DNA of 64,000 nt from Algoriphagus pacificus (GTDB lineage Bacteria > Bacteroidota > Bacteroidia > Cytophagales > Cyclobacteriaceae): NCBI RefSeq assembly GCF_017254845.1, contig NZ_JAFKCU010000003.1, positions 558,001-622,000 on the forward strand. The letters are read 5' to 3'. The position numbers and the translations under genes were made by a program. The notes beneath the pieces are model-generated. The model was not told the origin of the DNA and did no database searches. It saw nothing but the letters and a program-made list of their open reading frames with translations. Shown piece after piece: positions 34,549 to 44,537 of this stretch (its first letter is position 1; each line of letters opens with the position of its first letter).

Positions 34549-36597
34549 TTAATTTATTGCCTTTGCTTCTTCTACCAACTGCTCATTTTCATCTGTTAAG
34601 GCATTAGAGATAAAAGCATCAATTTCAGCATTTCTTTCTTGACCTTTATTCAATAAGACACCCAAGGCAATCATAACACCAATTCGAGTTCCGACTTTCT
34701 TAGCTGCAGTATTAAACAAAGGTTCCAATTCCTCATAGGTAACCTCTTCCGCGAGCTTGGCAATATCAGCTTTAGCAGCAGCCAGTTTATCACCTGATAG
34801 GTTGGTGTATTTCTTCGCTATCTTTTGAATTTCATTAATAGCACTTCTTTGACCTTGCTGATTATTTGCAACGGGCTTGTCTTGTTTTGCTGGCTGATTT
34901 GCTTGAGTCGCAGGAGTAGGAGCTTGTTTTGCCCATGAGTCTCTCAAGCCAACTGTTTTATTGAAAACCAGTTGATCAGCCGTTGAATCCTTGTCCAAAG
35001 TGAAATAACCTAATCTTTGGAATTGGTACTTATCATCCAAGGTTGCTTCTTTTAAAAAAGGCTCCAAATAAGCTTCTTTGATCACTTTCAAAGATTCCGG
35101 ATTAACGAATTCCATAAAGTTTTTGTCCTCATGGCTATCCGGTGCTTCGTCCAAGAAAAGACGATCATATTCACGGACTTCAGCTGTAATCGCATGTTGG
35201 ATAGAAACCCAATGAAGCGTTCCTTTTACTTTCCTCATACTAGCTTCTGTGCCACTTCCAGATCTGGAATCCAAATCTGCTGTACAATGAATCTCAGTAA
35301 TGTTACCATCTTGATCCTTTACAACAGAATCTCCTTTGATAATGTAAGCACTTTTCAGACGAACTTCATTTCCCAATGTCAAGCGGAAAAACTTACTTCC
35401 TGCTTCTTCTTTGAAATCCTCACGCTCAATGTATAACTCTCTAGAAAACGGTACCTCATGGGTTCCTGAATTAGGATCCTCAGGGTTGTTTTCTGCAGTT
35501 AGCATTTCAGTTTTTCCTTCAGGATAATTGGTAATTACCAACTTCACAGGATCTAGAACGGCCATCACTCGTGTAGCCGTTTTATTTAAGTCTTCTCGAA
35601 TACAATATTCCAATAAGGAAACATCAGTGACAGAATCTCGCTTGGAAATTCCGGATAATTCACTGAAATGACGAATAGATTCAGGGGTATAACCTCTTCT
35701 TCTCAAGCCAGAAATAGTAGGCATTCGTGGATCATCCCAACCCGAAACAGTCTTTGTTTGAACGAGTTCGAGCAATTTCCGCTTACTCATCACGGTGTAG
35801 CTCAGATTCCTTCTGGCAAATTCACGCTGCTTGGGTCTCAACAAGGCTGGGTCATAGATTTGATCCAAAAACCAATCATACAATTCCCGGTGCATTTTGA
35901 ATTCCAGTGTACAAAGTGAATGTGAAACCTGCTCAATGTAATCTGACTCTCCATGTGCCCAATCGTACATAGGATAGATGCACCAATCAGTTCCTGTTCG
36001 GTGATGAGCCTTACGCACAATTCTATACAATAGCGGATCACGCATCAACATATTAGGTGAAGCCATATCGATTTTGGCACGAAGCACATAGGTTCCTTGC
36101 TCAAACTCTCCAGCTTTCATCCGCTCAAACAAATCAAGATTCTCTTCTACGGAACGATCGCGATAGGGGCTAGCCACTCCAGGAGTAGTTGGTGTCCCTT
36201 TTTGCTCTGCCATCGCTTCAGCAGACTGCTGATCCACATAAGCCTTTCCTTCTTTGATCAATTGTATCGCCCAATCATACATCTGCTGGAAATAGTCAGA
36301 GGAATAACATTCCTGTGCCCATTGGAAACCCAGCCACTGCACATCATATTTGATGGCATCCACATATTCCTGCTCTTCTTTACTTGGATTGGTATCATCA
36401 AAACGAAGGTTGACGGGAGCATTGTGCTTCTCACCCAGTCCAAAATTCAGACAGATGGAAGCTGCATGGCCGATGTGCAAATAACCATTTGGCTCAGGAG
36501 GAAATCTGAACCGAAGTTTTTTCGGATCAAAGCCTGCGGCCAAATCGTCTGCAATGATTTGTTCAATAAAATTAAGTGATGCGGATTCTTCAGTCAT
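34549..36597 (-). CDS. glnS: Glutaminyl-tRNA synthetase with C-terminal YqeY-like domain
   Basis: Charges tRNA-Gln with glutamine. 682 residues: class I catalytic core with HIGH (residues 41-44, in NGYLHIGHAA), the KMSKS-equivalent VMSKRK near 270, the anticodon-binding beta barrels, and after a Gln/Pro/Ala-rich linker (about 555-575) a helical domain of about 105 residues (SAINEIQKIAKKYTN...) like YqeY/GatB tails. This fusion is known in Bacteroidota and some other bacteria and should improve tRNA binding. Single gene. Confidence 0.93.
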   Translation of the reverse strand: MTEESASLNFIEQIIADDLAAGFDPKKLRFRFPPEPNGYLHIGHAASICLNFGLGEKHNAPVNLRFDDTNPSKEEQEYVDAIKYDVQWLGFQWAQECYSSDYFQQMYDWAIQLIKEGKAYVDQQSAEAMAEQKGTPTTPGVASPYRDRSVEENLDLFERMKAGEFEQGTYVLRAKIDMASPNMLMRDPLLYRIVRKAHHRTGTDWCIYPMYDWAHGESDYIEQVSHSLCTLEFKMHRELYDWFLDQIYDPALLRPKQREFARRNLSYTVMSKRKLLELVQTKTVSGWDDPRMPTISGLRRRGYTPESIRHFSELSGISKRDSVTDVSLLEYCIREDLNKTATRVMAVLDPVKLVITNYPEGKTEMLTAENNPEDPNSGTHEVPFSRELYIEREDFKEEAGSKFFRLTLGNEVRLKSAYIIKGDSVVKDQDGNITEIHCTADLDSRSGSGTEASMRKVKGTLHWVSIQHAITAEVREYDRLFLDEAPDSHEDKNFMEFVNPESLKVIKEAYLEPFLKEATLDDKYQFQRLGYFTLDKDSTADQLVFNKTVGLRDSWAKQAPTPATQANQPAKQDKPVANNQQGQRSAINEIQKIAKKYTNLSGDKLAAAKADIAKLAEEVTYEELEPLFNTAAKKVGTRIGVMIALGVLLNKGQERNAEIDAFISNALTDENEQLVEEAKAIN

Positions 36598-36801
36598 AAA
36601 TCAAAATTGAAAATCAAAATTAAGTCAATTGGATGTATTTGCAACTGAAATATCAAAGAAGTAGGCAGGATACATTGAGCAGTGTTCAGTTATCAGAAAT
36701 CTTAAAATCCGAAATCTGATTTTGCACATCCTAAATCGAATATCTAAAATCCTATTTTTAGAAGGCATGCCCTTTGATTCCTTTACAGGAAAAATCAATG
36801 T

Positions 36802-38322
36802 ATGGCCATCATCGGGAAACTCATAAAAGCAGGAATTGACCTTTCTGCAAAACTTCAATCAACGGAGGAAAATCCTCAGGAATTACAGGAAAATCAACTT
36901 CGGGAATTACTAAGCAAAGCAAAGGATACTGCATTTGGAAAGTACCATGGCTTCGAAGAAATTTTGAATTCAGATGACCTAGTCAAAAACTTCCAAAAAG
37001 AAGTTCCAATATTCAAGTATGAGCAGATGCATGCCCAATGGTGGTCAAAACAAGAGCGTTTCCCGGATATTACTTGGCCTGGTAAACCTGATTTTTTTGC
37101 TAGAAGCAGTGGCACAACCGGCAAAAGCAGCAAGCGAATTCCTATTACCAAAGAGTTTTTAGCTACCATGAAATCGGTTGGTACTTCCCAACTAAACGCA
37201 TTGCATGAGTTTGACTTTCCTGAAACATTATTCGAATCAGAAATTTTAATGCTAAGCAGTTCTGCCAATCTGGAAAAAAATAATCAGGGTTTTGAAGAAG
37301 GAGAAATCTCAGGGATCAATGTGAGTAATTTCCCCGATTGGTACGACATTTTCTACAGACCGGGAAAAGAGATTGCGGCTATTTCTGACTGGGATGAGCG
37401 AGTAGATGCGATAGCAGAGCAAGCGCCGGAGTGGAATATCGGCGCCATAGCAGGAATTCCTTCTTGGGTCTTGTTGATGTTGAAACGCATCATTGAAAAA
37501 CACCAGCTGAAGCATATTCATGAAATATGGCCTAATTTTCAGGTTTATGCTTCTGGTGGGGTTGCATTCGAAACTTACCGGGAGGATTTTGATGCTATTT
37601 GCGGAAAACCCATCACCGTTTTGGATACTTATTTGGCTTCGGAAGGATTCATCGCATACACTGCTATGCCAGGCACGATGAATATGAAATTAGCGCTAAA
37701 TCATGGTTACTTTTTTGAATTTATTCCATTTGATAAGCGTGGAGTAGATGAGACAGGCGAACTGCTGAGCGATCCCTTGGTTTTAGGAATCGGGGAGGTG
37801 GAAACTGGACAGGAATATGTGCTTTTATTGAGCTCTTGTGCCGGTGCTTGGCGCTATGTTATCGGTGATGTTATACGCTTCGAAAGTATGGATCCTCCAC
37901 AGATCAAAATTACAGGTAGAACCAAATTTTTCCTAAATGTGGTAGGCTCTCAATTGTCAGAGGAAAAGATGGATAAAGCAATTTTAGAACTGGCAGAAAA
38001 GCATGATTCTACCTTCAATGAGTATATGGTCGCCGCCATCAAAAATGAAGCTGGAGAATACATTCATCAATGGATTTTGGTAAGCGAAATTCAGGCAAAT
38101 GGTCTAGCGGAAGAGTTAGACGAATTGCTAAAAGCTGCCAACAAAAATTATGGAGTTGCTAGATCTAAAGCTCTGAAAGACATTCAAGTACAAGTGATTT
38201 CGAAAGAACAATACACTGATTTTCTAGGCACGACCAATAAAAAAGGAGGTCAAACAAAGACCCCCAAAGTGATGAAAGAAGAAAAAATGAAAAGCCTTTT
38301 AGAGTTTATAGCTCAAGCTTAG
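36802..38322 (+). CDS. GH3-family acyl-acid-amido synthetase-like protein
   Basis: A 506-residue member of the GH3 family, adenylate-forming enzymes that in plants join amino acids to auxin or jasmonate. The ATP motif is SSGTTGKSSKRIPIT (about residues 106-120); ASEGFIAY, YVLLLSSCAGAWRYVIGDVIRF and the hinge ITGRTKFFLNVVGSQLSEE follow. Bacterial members have no settled substrate. Its last 17 nt overlap the convergent metalloprotease gene. The adjacent 204-nt upstream region contains degenerate AATC-type words. Confidence 0.88.
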   Translation: MAIIGKLIKAGIDLSAKLQSTEENPQELQENQLRELLSKAKDTAFGKYHGFEEILNSDDLVKNFQKEVPIFKYEQMHAQWWSKQERFPDITWPGKPDFFARSSGTTGKSSKRIPITKEFLATMKSVGTSQLNALHEFDFPETLFESEILMLSSSANLEKNNQGFEEGEISGINVSNFPDWYDIFYRPGKEIAAISDWDERVDAIAEQAPEWNIGAIAGIPSWVLLMLKRIIEKHQLKHIHEIWPNFQVYASGGVAFETYREDFDAICGKPITVLDTYLASEGFIAYTAMPGTMNMKLALNHGYFFEFIPFDKRGVDETGELLSDPLVLGIGEVETGQEYVLLLSSCAGAWRYVIGDVIRFESMDPPQIKITGRTKFFLNVVGSQLSEEKMDKAILELAEKHDSTFNEYMVAAIKNEAGEYIHQWILVSEIQANGLAEELDELLKAANKNYGVARSKALKDIQVQVISKEQYTDFLGTTNKKGGQTKTPKVMKEEKMKSLLEFIAQA

Positions 38323-38971
38323 GAAGTGCCTGTTTTCTTTCCTCGGGGCAAAGTTCTGCGCCACTGATCGACATGTAATATTTCTTGATTTGATTTTGGT
38401 AGTTAGGGGAAATAAAATCATTTTCAAGAATGTACTTTTTAGCTGCAATGATTTCTGGTTTGAAACCATGACGGATGGCTATACTATCTGCTTCATGTTC
38501 TCTTTCTCGCTTGAATTTATCCGATATCAAGTATTTGATTCCGAATCCAATCATTCCCAGATTTGAGTGTTTTTCATAGTCAACAATGTGACCTAATTCA
38601 TGGGCAAACCAACCCTTTAAAACATCATAGGGAAGATCACCTACATCCAAATCACCAGAGTCCATAACCTTCTCCGCGACATTCAAGCGATAGCCGCGTT
38701 TTTTTCCAAAAACCTGGCTTAGATCGATGACTGGACGAGCTTCCATCGTTGAAGAACCAAGCTCTTTTTGGATTACCTCAAAGCTATATCTATGCAAAGA
38801 AGTATAGTGCTGCCAAACGTCCAGAAAGGCATTTTGCATTTTCTGATTGATTCCAGGAGAGAAGAAAGGAGAGTTATCTTTTGAGCGAATGGCTTTGTCC
38901 TCAAAGGCGAAAAGAGCTACAAATCCAGCCAATACCAAAGCACCCGCAATTATTTTATTTCTGTGTTGCAT
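38306..38971 (-). CDS. Putative zinc metallopeptidase, M48-like motif
   Basis: A 221-residue protein with an N-terminal hydrophobic segment (residues 8-23; signal or anchor). It contains HELGH (His124-His128) and, 32 residues on, REREHEADSIAIRHG, whose Glu160 fits the third zinc ligand of M48-type peptidases (HExxH...HEAD). The rest is not recognised. An in-frame ATG 24 nt upstream (38995) is an alternative start. It is convergent with and overlaps the GH3 gene by 17 nt. Confidence 0.75.
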   Translation of the reverse strand: MQHRNKIIAGALVLAGFVALFAFEDKAIRSKDNSPFFSPGINQKMQNAFLDVWQHYTSLHRYSFEVIQKELGSSTMEARPVIDLSQVFGKKRGYRLNVAEKVMDSGDLDVGDLPYDVLKGWFAHELGHIVDYEKHSNLGMIGFGIKYLISDKFKREREHEADSIAIRHGFKPEIIAAKKYILENDFISPNYQNQIKKYYMSISGAELCPEERKQALPKLEL

Positions 38972-39177
38972 CAGGGTAAAAGTTGCAAAGAACATACCAC
39001 AGTTATGGTACTATTCGTACAGGAAAGATTTAATATCTAAGGTTTGATATTAGATACAATCTGCATCCAAAAATGTTTTAAACCCAATAGTCAAAAGAGC
39101 CTCATTTTATTCTAAACAATTGAAAGAATTGTAAATGAAGATGCTGATACTGAAATGGGTTTACTTCATTTTGAAAA

Positions 39178-40134
39178 TCAAATAGAGACACCAATTGCTG
39201 CCAATGGATCATTTTCCATGATAGCCAGTGAAGTAACTAAATACAGCACAATACCATCTGCATCCGCGAAGTATTCTGCTTTAACCTTGCCAAAAAAATC
39301 CCTGATCTCACCCAGTTTCTCACCTTTAATTACTCTTTGCTCCAGGTGAACAGCAGGATACCAGCAACCTTCGGCGGTAGCCGTAGTAACCAACATTTTA
39401 TCCAAAAACTCTACGTTTGAATGTTGAACTTCTCCTGGAATGACCTCAAAAGATCGAAGTACATTCAGTACTGCTGCTTTGTATTGATCAACTTCTGCGA
39501 AACTCCAGCGTCCGCATTGTCCCAATTCTGCCAAGAATCCTGGAGTTCCAGCTTTGGCAGCAGCTCCAATCGAGCCATTTTCAGAAACTGAACCTACCAC
39601 ATAAGGAAAACCCAAAAGGGCAGAGGCAAGTCTAGCTTCTTCTGACTTTTCAGGACTACCCAATTTGGAATAAATCACAAAAGGCACCAAGGCCTCGTGA
39701 ATATCTCCTCCATGCAAATCCAGATAAAAATCTGCTGCTTGCTGGAACTGATGAACCTGATAAGCAATCCGCTCACTGACTGTACCAGTCGCTTTACCAG
39801 GAAAAACCCGGTTTAGATTTTTCCCATCATAAGGACCGTAATACTGCATTCTGGCAAGGAATGCTGCCGGATTTACTGGATGGATTATCAGAATAGTGCC
39901 TTTTATGGAAGCAGGTTCTAATTCATTAGCAAGCTGAATTGCAGTTTCTATGCAGGGATATTCTCCACCATGAACTCCTCCAGTTATCAAAATTGATTTT
40001 CCAGGTTTAACTCCATTTATAAAAGTAAAGGGCATTTCCACGGGAGTTCCTTCAACTGAAATGAAACCAACAGTTTTGGAATTGCTTTTTAACGGGGCAT
40101 TTTCAGAAAGGAAATTTTGAATTAAGTCGATCAT
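39178..40134 (-). CDS. Succinylglutamate desuccinylase/aspartoacylase family protein
   Basis: Zinc carboxypeptidase-fold deacylase, 318 residues. Zinc ligands are in GGVHGGEYPCIE (His and Glu) and DLHGGDIHE; the RVFPG segment binds the substrate carboxylate in this family, and AELGQCG holds the candidate general base Glu. No signal peptide. The C-terminal beta domain is typical. It probably removes an acyl group from an amino-acid-like compound; the compound is unknown. Confidence 0.87.
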   Translation of the reverse strand: MIDLIQNFLSENAPLKSNSKTVGFISVEGTPVEMPFTFINGVKPGKSILITGGVHGGEYPCIETAIQLANELEPASIKGTILIIHPVNPAAFLARMQYYGPYDGKNLNRVFPGKATGTVSERIAYQVHQFQQAADFYLDLHGGDIHEALVPFVIYSKLGSPEKSEEARLASALLGFPYVVGSVSENGSIGAAAKAGTPGFLAELGQCGRWSFAEVDQYKAAVLNVLRSFEVIPGEVQHSNVEFLDKMLVTTATAEGCWYPAVHLEQRVIKGEKLGEIRDFFGKVKAEYFADADGIVLYLVTSLAIMENDPLAAIGVSI

Positions 40135-40391
40135 GGGGGTTTTGATTTGAGAAGGAATTTAGGAAAAAATCGAGTGTACTTCAGTTGTCAAACATTTTCA
40201 TTTTTTAGAATTCACAATTCCATTTTTTAATTGAGGATTTCTTCTTTCGATTTAAGCCATAAGATCTAATCTATTTCAACTTGAAATTGCTAAAACTAAT
40301 TTGAATCACTCTTTTCAAGAGATACAAACTATCAGTATTTGTCTTATCTTGAAATACAAGGAGTTAAGATTTATTGCCTAATCAAAATCAT

Positions 40392-42017
40392 ATGAAACCA
40401 TCAATTTTTATTCTGTCATTATTAATCCTCTTTTCGTATTGCCAACCGAAGAAAATGGATGATTCGGCACTATTGGAGTTCGCAGAAACTCATGCAAATG
40501 CTGATAAAATAAAACATCATATAGCCGTGCTCTCCGACGATAGTTTAAGGGGAAGATTACCAGGAACTCCTGAGTATGAAGTAGCCATGCAATATGTGAT
40601 AGATCAGTATAATTCCCTGGGCATCAAGCCACTTGGAAACAAGGAGGGAAGTAGTTTTTTGCAACCCATCACCTTTAGGAAATCTATTGTGGATGAAAGT
40701 TCTTCTTTCCTAATCCTGAATAATCTGGATACTGCGAAAGTAGGAATCGAATACTTTTTCCTTGGCAACTCTAGTTCGCCTGAGGTAGAATTTGAAGGAG
40801 AATTGGTTTTCGCTGGATATGGAATTGATGCCGCACAGTTTGGGTATAATGATTTTGAAAACCTGGACGTAAAGGACAAAATAGTGGTCATTTATAACGG
40901 AGGGCCAGATGTCTTACCTGCTACAGAGCGTGCACATTTCAGCAATACCAATACAAAAATCAATACCTTAAGTGAAAAGGGTGCCCAGGGAATCATATTC
41001 ACAACTTCCCCAGGGGGTAGAGGCAGTTTCAGAGGAAGCTATAATGGTTCCAGAAATGGAATTGTCAGCGTCAAAATGTCTGATGGCGAATATGCAGGTC
41101 GCTCCAATTATGGAAACATGAAATTTGGAGGCTATTTCGATTGGGAGTTTATCCGAAAAATCACAGCAAATGAAATTGATCTTATTTTAGAAAAATACCA
41201 ACAGGGAGAGGTAAGCCAACCCAGCAATTCCATTTCCCTAAAAGGAAAAGTGGTCAATAATTTTTCAGAATTTGAAAGCGCCAATGTTGTTGGCGTTTTA
41301 GAAGGAGCTGAGCTAAAAAATGAATACGTTATTCATACGGCTCACTTGGATCATGTAGGAGTTGGAAGACCTGTAAATGGTGACTCGATTTACAATGGTG
41401 CACATGATAATGCATCGGGAATTAGTGCTATGCTCGAGATTGCTCGGCTTTATAGTGAATTACCTTCTAAACCTAAGCGCTCGGTCATCTTCGCTGCAGT
41501 TACAGCTGAGGAAATGGGCTTATTGGGTTCCTTGTATCTGGCAGAAAATCCAGTAGTTCCTTCAGAAAGTATTGTCGCCAATGTTAATACCGATATGCCA
41601 ACAATGGTAGGGCCTTTAGTTTCTGTTGAGCCTCTTGGAGCAGAGCAAAGCAGCATTATGAAAATTGTGGAGCGGTCCACGAGTTTGCTTGGATTAAAAA
41701 TCGATGAGGATCACTTGCCTGAGGAAGTTCGTTTTGTCAGAAGTGATAATTACAGTTTTGTTAAAGCGGGTATACCGGCTTTACGAATGAAATTCGGTAT
41801 TCAGACTAAAGATTCTCCAACCGGGTTGGATTCAGCAATTAGCCATATGATGAGTGAGATTTACCATAAACCTTCCGACGAACTTGGAGACTCATTTAAT
41901 TTCGAAGGCGCCAAAACCTATGTGGAACTTCAGTTTTTGAATAGTTATTTCATCAATAACACTGAAGCTAGGCCAACCTGGAATGAGAATTCGTTTTTTA
42001 AGCGATTTGAAAGATAG
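40392..42017 (+). CDS. M28-family aminopeptidase lipoprotein with PA domain
   Basis: Exported lipoprotein peptidase of 541 residues (signal ending LFSYC). A PA insert (about 120-270) precedes the M28 core: AHLDHVGVG with the first zinc His, AHDNASGISAM (bridging Asp), TAEEMGLLGS (catalytic and metal Glu), NTDMP, and a final His in EIYHKPSDEL. Start choice is open: AAGGAG at 40358-40363 is 10 nt before an in-frame TTG at 40374, while the ATG at 40392 gives the more usual signal peptide. Confidence 0.88.
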   Translation: MKPSIFILSLLILFSYCQPKKMDDSALLEFAETHANADKIKHHIAVLSDDSLRGRLPGTPEYEVAMQYVIDQYNSLGIKPLGNKEGSSFLQPITFRKSIVDESSSFLILNNLDTAKVGIEYFFLGNSSSPEVEFEGELVFAGYGIDAAQFGYNDFENLDVKDKIVVIYNGGPDVLPATERAHFSNTNTKINTLSEKGAQGIIFTTSPGGRGSFRGSYNGSRNGIVSVKMSDGEYAGRSNYGNMKFGGYFDWEFIRKITANEIDLILEKYQQGEVSQPSNSISLKGKVVNNFSEFESANVVGVLEGAELKNEYVIHTAHLDHVGVGRPVNGDSIYNGAHDNASGISAMLEIARLYSELPSKPKRSVIFAAVTAEEMGLLGSLYLAENPVVPSESIVANVNTDMPTMVGPLVSVEPLGAEQSSIMKIVERSTSLLGLKIDEDHLPEEVRFVRSDNYSFVKAGIPALRMKFGIQTKDSPTGLDSAISHMMSEIYHKPSDELGDSFNFEGAKTYVELQFLNSYFINNTEARPTWNENSFFKRFER

Positions 42018-42083
42018 CTGCAAATCAATCAGCCATTACTTTGGTTTATGATTAATTCCTTTTTATAAAGTCTTAGATAGGTT

Positions 42084-42839
42084 CTATTTAAACAGGATGA
42101 TAATGGCTCCCAGCGCAGTGAGCACAAGAATCATTTTTCTAAAAAACGATTCATTGATCCTTTTTACAATGTTGATACCGAGGATAAAACCGAGGATAAT
42201 GCCCGGAATTAATTTCAAATCCAGCAATAGGGTTTCTTTTGATATTGTTTCCCAAACAAAGAAATGAAGTGGTAATTTGAGGAGATTAATAATCAAGAAA
42301 AGCCAAGCAGCAGTGCCTATAAAGTGATTTTTGGGCAATCTCATAGCCAAAAAATAAATATTGGAAATTGGACCAGCCAAATTACCTACCATCGTAGTAA
42401 ATCCTGCCAGTGTTCCTATTCCACTAGCAAAAGCCCAATGAGTAGGAACTGTTTTCTCCTTTTTTTGATCCCACCAAATTATTACGGCTAAGATCAAAAA
42501 GATGAGAATAACCATCCCGTATTTAAAGGCTTTCTCAGGAAGATCCATTCCAACCCAACTTCCCAAAATGATCCCCAAAATCATCCAAGGAAGGAATTTT
42601 GCTATATAGCTCCATTGTGTATGGCGATTGTAATAGATCACCGCAAAGACATCAGCCACCACCAAAAGCGGTAAAACGATACCTGTGGATTGTTTGGTTT
42701 CAAAAGCAATGGCCATAAATGTCACATTGATTATGGCAATTCCTTTGATACCCGCTTTGGACATTCCGATCACGAAAGCTGCTAAAAAACTAAGAATCCA
42801 TGAAGTGGTACTGATCTCTGAAATACTTGCTAAAAACAT
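42084..42839 (-). CDS. TauE/SafE-family membrane carrier
   Basis: Probable carrier of sulfite, sulfonates or organic anions, 251 residues, about eight membrane segments. The N-terminal half has GMSKAGIKGIAIINV and the second half repeats the pattern with AGFTTMVGNLAGPISNIYFLAM, typical of TauE/SafE proteins. Single gene. Substrate not determined. A second, more distant TSUP-type protein lies at 47379-48263. Confidence 0.87.
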   Translation of the reverse strand: MFLASISEISTTSWILSFLAAFVIGMSKAGIKGIAIINVTFMAIAFETKQSTGIVLPLLVVADVFAVIYYNRHTQWSYIAKFLPWMILGIILGSWVGMDLPEKAFKYGMVILIFLILAVIIWWDQKKEKTVPTHWAFASGIGTLAGFTTMVGNLAGPISNIYFLAMRLPKNHFIGTAAWLFLIINLLKLPLHFFVWETISKETLLLDLKLIPGIILGFILGINIVKRINESFFRKMILVLTALGAIIILFK

Positions 42840-42965
42840 GGGTTGGGGTCAAAACAAGCCACTAAACTAGTGCTTATTCCCAAACTTCTAAAAATCAAAA
42901 GCAGAGTAGAAGTAATGCAAATCCAATAAACCGATTTTAAAGCATGAAAAGGCCCCTAGTTATTA

Positions 42966-44414
42966 TCAGTCACGACCATATCTTTCCTCAAGATTATTGT
43001 TTTCCCTTTCATCTGGATTTGATCGAATATATCTACCATCTACTTGATGGAATCCTGGGATTTTGATCAATCCTCTTTGCATAAATGAGGCTAAATGTTC
43101 AACCAAATACCTTCTTCCGGTTTGAAGATGGAACATGATAAATTTTCCTCGAAGTTTTGAATAATCTGCACGCATTAAGGATTCTTGGAATGGTTTATTT
43201 ATGACTTGTACAAAAACTGTGATAGCACCATCCTCAAGCGCGATCTGATCTGGATATATTTCCAAATTAACCCCTTGAAATGAAAGTTGATTTAAGGATA
43301 GGGAATTCCCTAAATTAGATAGGGTTTGATCCAGAAAATCCTGAGCATAGTTTTGAGCAAAATTTGGAATTTTATTATGGATCGTATTATTAATTCCAAT
43401 TGTCCCCAAGGTTAGAACATCTGCCAACCAAACCAAGAAATCTGCCCACCAAGGTAGATCGATATCTATTTTTACATCCCGAATATTGACTTGCATCTGT
43501 AAACTACCAGGCGCATGGTTAAAATAGATAGGTCCTTTCAAAGTTACTTCTGCATCATATTCCTTTTCATCTATCTCAGCATCTAGATAGAACTTATTAT
43601 CGTCAACAGTTAAATTTAGTTTAGTCACTCTGAGGTCTACATCTTTTATATCCTCAAACCAAGCCCGAAGTTCCTCCTTTGCTTCATCTACCATTGCCTG
43701 AACAAGCCCATTGGTAAACTGAGTTATAATTTCAGCTCTCATTGGTACAAAACTACCTCCCAGAGGTGCTGAAACATCAGCTCCAGGCACGTCAACTATC
43801 AATCCTATCGCATCTACATTTGCTCCTGACCCCTGCATAAAATGAAGCCCAATTGCCCAATCTGCATGATTAGGTTTTGCCTCGTTATAAAATAAAACTT
43901 CCTCCAAACCATCTAATGCAGGTTCAATTAGATCCAATTCGAAATTGTCAAATAACTGGGTAAATTCTGGTGTTTGGATCATTGCCTCAATCTGAGAAGC
44001 GGGTAGGGGGCCTTCAATGAAGTCTATCCCTTCATAAGCTAGCGCAATCACGGGAGCTTTATTGGCTTTTGCTTTTAATACCGGAGTGATTTTAAGATGA
44101 ATCTGAAATGGAATATCAAATAAATCTGGACTCGATGCGGTTGGAGACGACACGTTTAGTTTTACCCTACCACCAAGTTGTAAAGTCGTGAATCGATTTG
44201 AGTTGTTGACGACTTTTAACCTGAACTTTACAGGTGCCAATTCTACATTAATATTTGCAGAGATTACCAGTTCATCATTTCCCTCAATCAAGGCAAAATC
44301 CTGACTGTTTGAGAGTTGATCAAATAAACCTTGATTTTGTAATCTTTGTAGGAGTTCTTCAAAAACTTTCAGTGAAACTCCAAGGACTAGCTTTCCTTTT
44401 GTTATATTATTCAT
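42966..44414 (-). CDS. Large unrecognised protein, possible TULIP-like lipid-binding fold
   Basis: A 482-residue protein with no signal peptide. I do not recognise the family. It starts with an amphipathic helix (SLKVFEELLQRLQNQG), followed by long alternating beta strands, and the pattern seems to repeat: strand-rich part, helix (FTNGLVQAMVDEAKEELRAWF near 250), more strands, and then a hydrophobic WWADFLVWLADVLTLGTIG segment near 335-355 followed by helices. This helix plus curled-sheet pattern resembles TULIP/SMP proteins that carry lipids (P47/OrfX-like in other bacteria). The C-terminus (PDERENNNLEERYGRD) is charged. The fold call is inference only. Confidence 0.6.
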   Translation of the reverse strand: MNNITKGKLVLGVSLKVFEELLQRLQNQGLFDQLSNSQDFALIEGNDELVISANINVELAPVKFRLKVVNNSNRFTTLQLGGRVKLNVSSPTASSPDLFDIPFQIHLKITPVLKAKANKAPVIALAYEGIDFIEGPLPASQIEAMIQTPEFTQLFDNFELDLIEPALDGLEEVLFYNEAKPNHADWAIGLHFMQGSGANVDAIGLIVDVPGADVSAPLGGSFVPMRAEIITQFTNGLVQAMVDEAKEELRAWFEDIKDVDLRVTKLNLTVDDNKFYLDAEIDEKEYDAEVTLKGPIYFNHAPGSLQMQVNIRDVKIDIDLPWWADFLVWLADVLTLGTIGINNTIHNKIPNFAQNYAQDFLDQTLSNLGNSLSLNQLSFQGVNLEIYPDQIALEDGAITVFVQVINKPFQESLMRADYSKLRGKFIMFHLQTGRRYLVEHLASFMQRGLIKIPGFHQVDGRYIRSNPDERENNNLEERYGRD

Positions 44415-44537
44415 GCTAAAAAAAATAAGTTAGGCAATGAAAATACCCTTTTCTGAATTTTATTCAAAATTTATCTTTTCACTTTTGAGTCTTAACTACC
44501 TAAAAATGAACATCTTTTCATTTTTTAAAAATAATAC

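Noticed and set aside
34549-36597. Frameshift or gene fusion artefact in glnS
   Set aside because: The YqeY-like tail is in frame after a normal linker and this fusion is a known form in Bacteroidota.
39155-39349. Plus-strand frame overlapping the aspartoacylase-like gene end
   Set aside because: Mostly antisense to a well-supported gene and with no family features.
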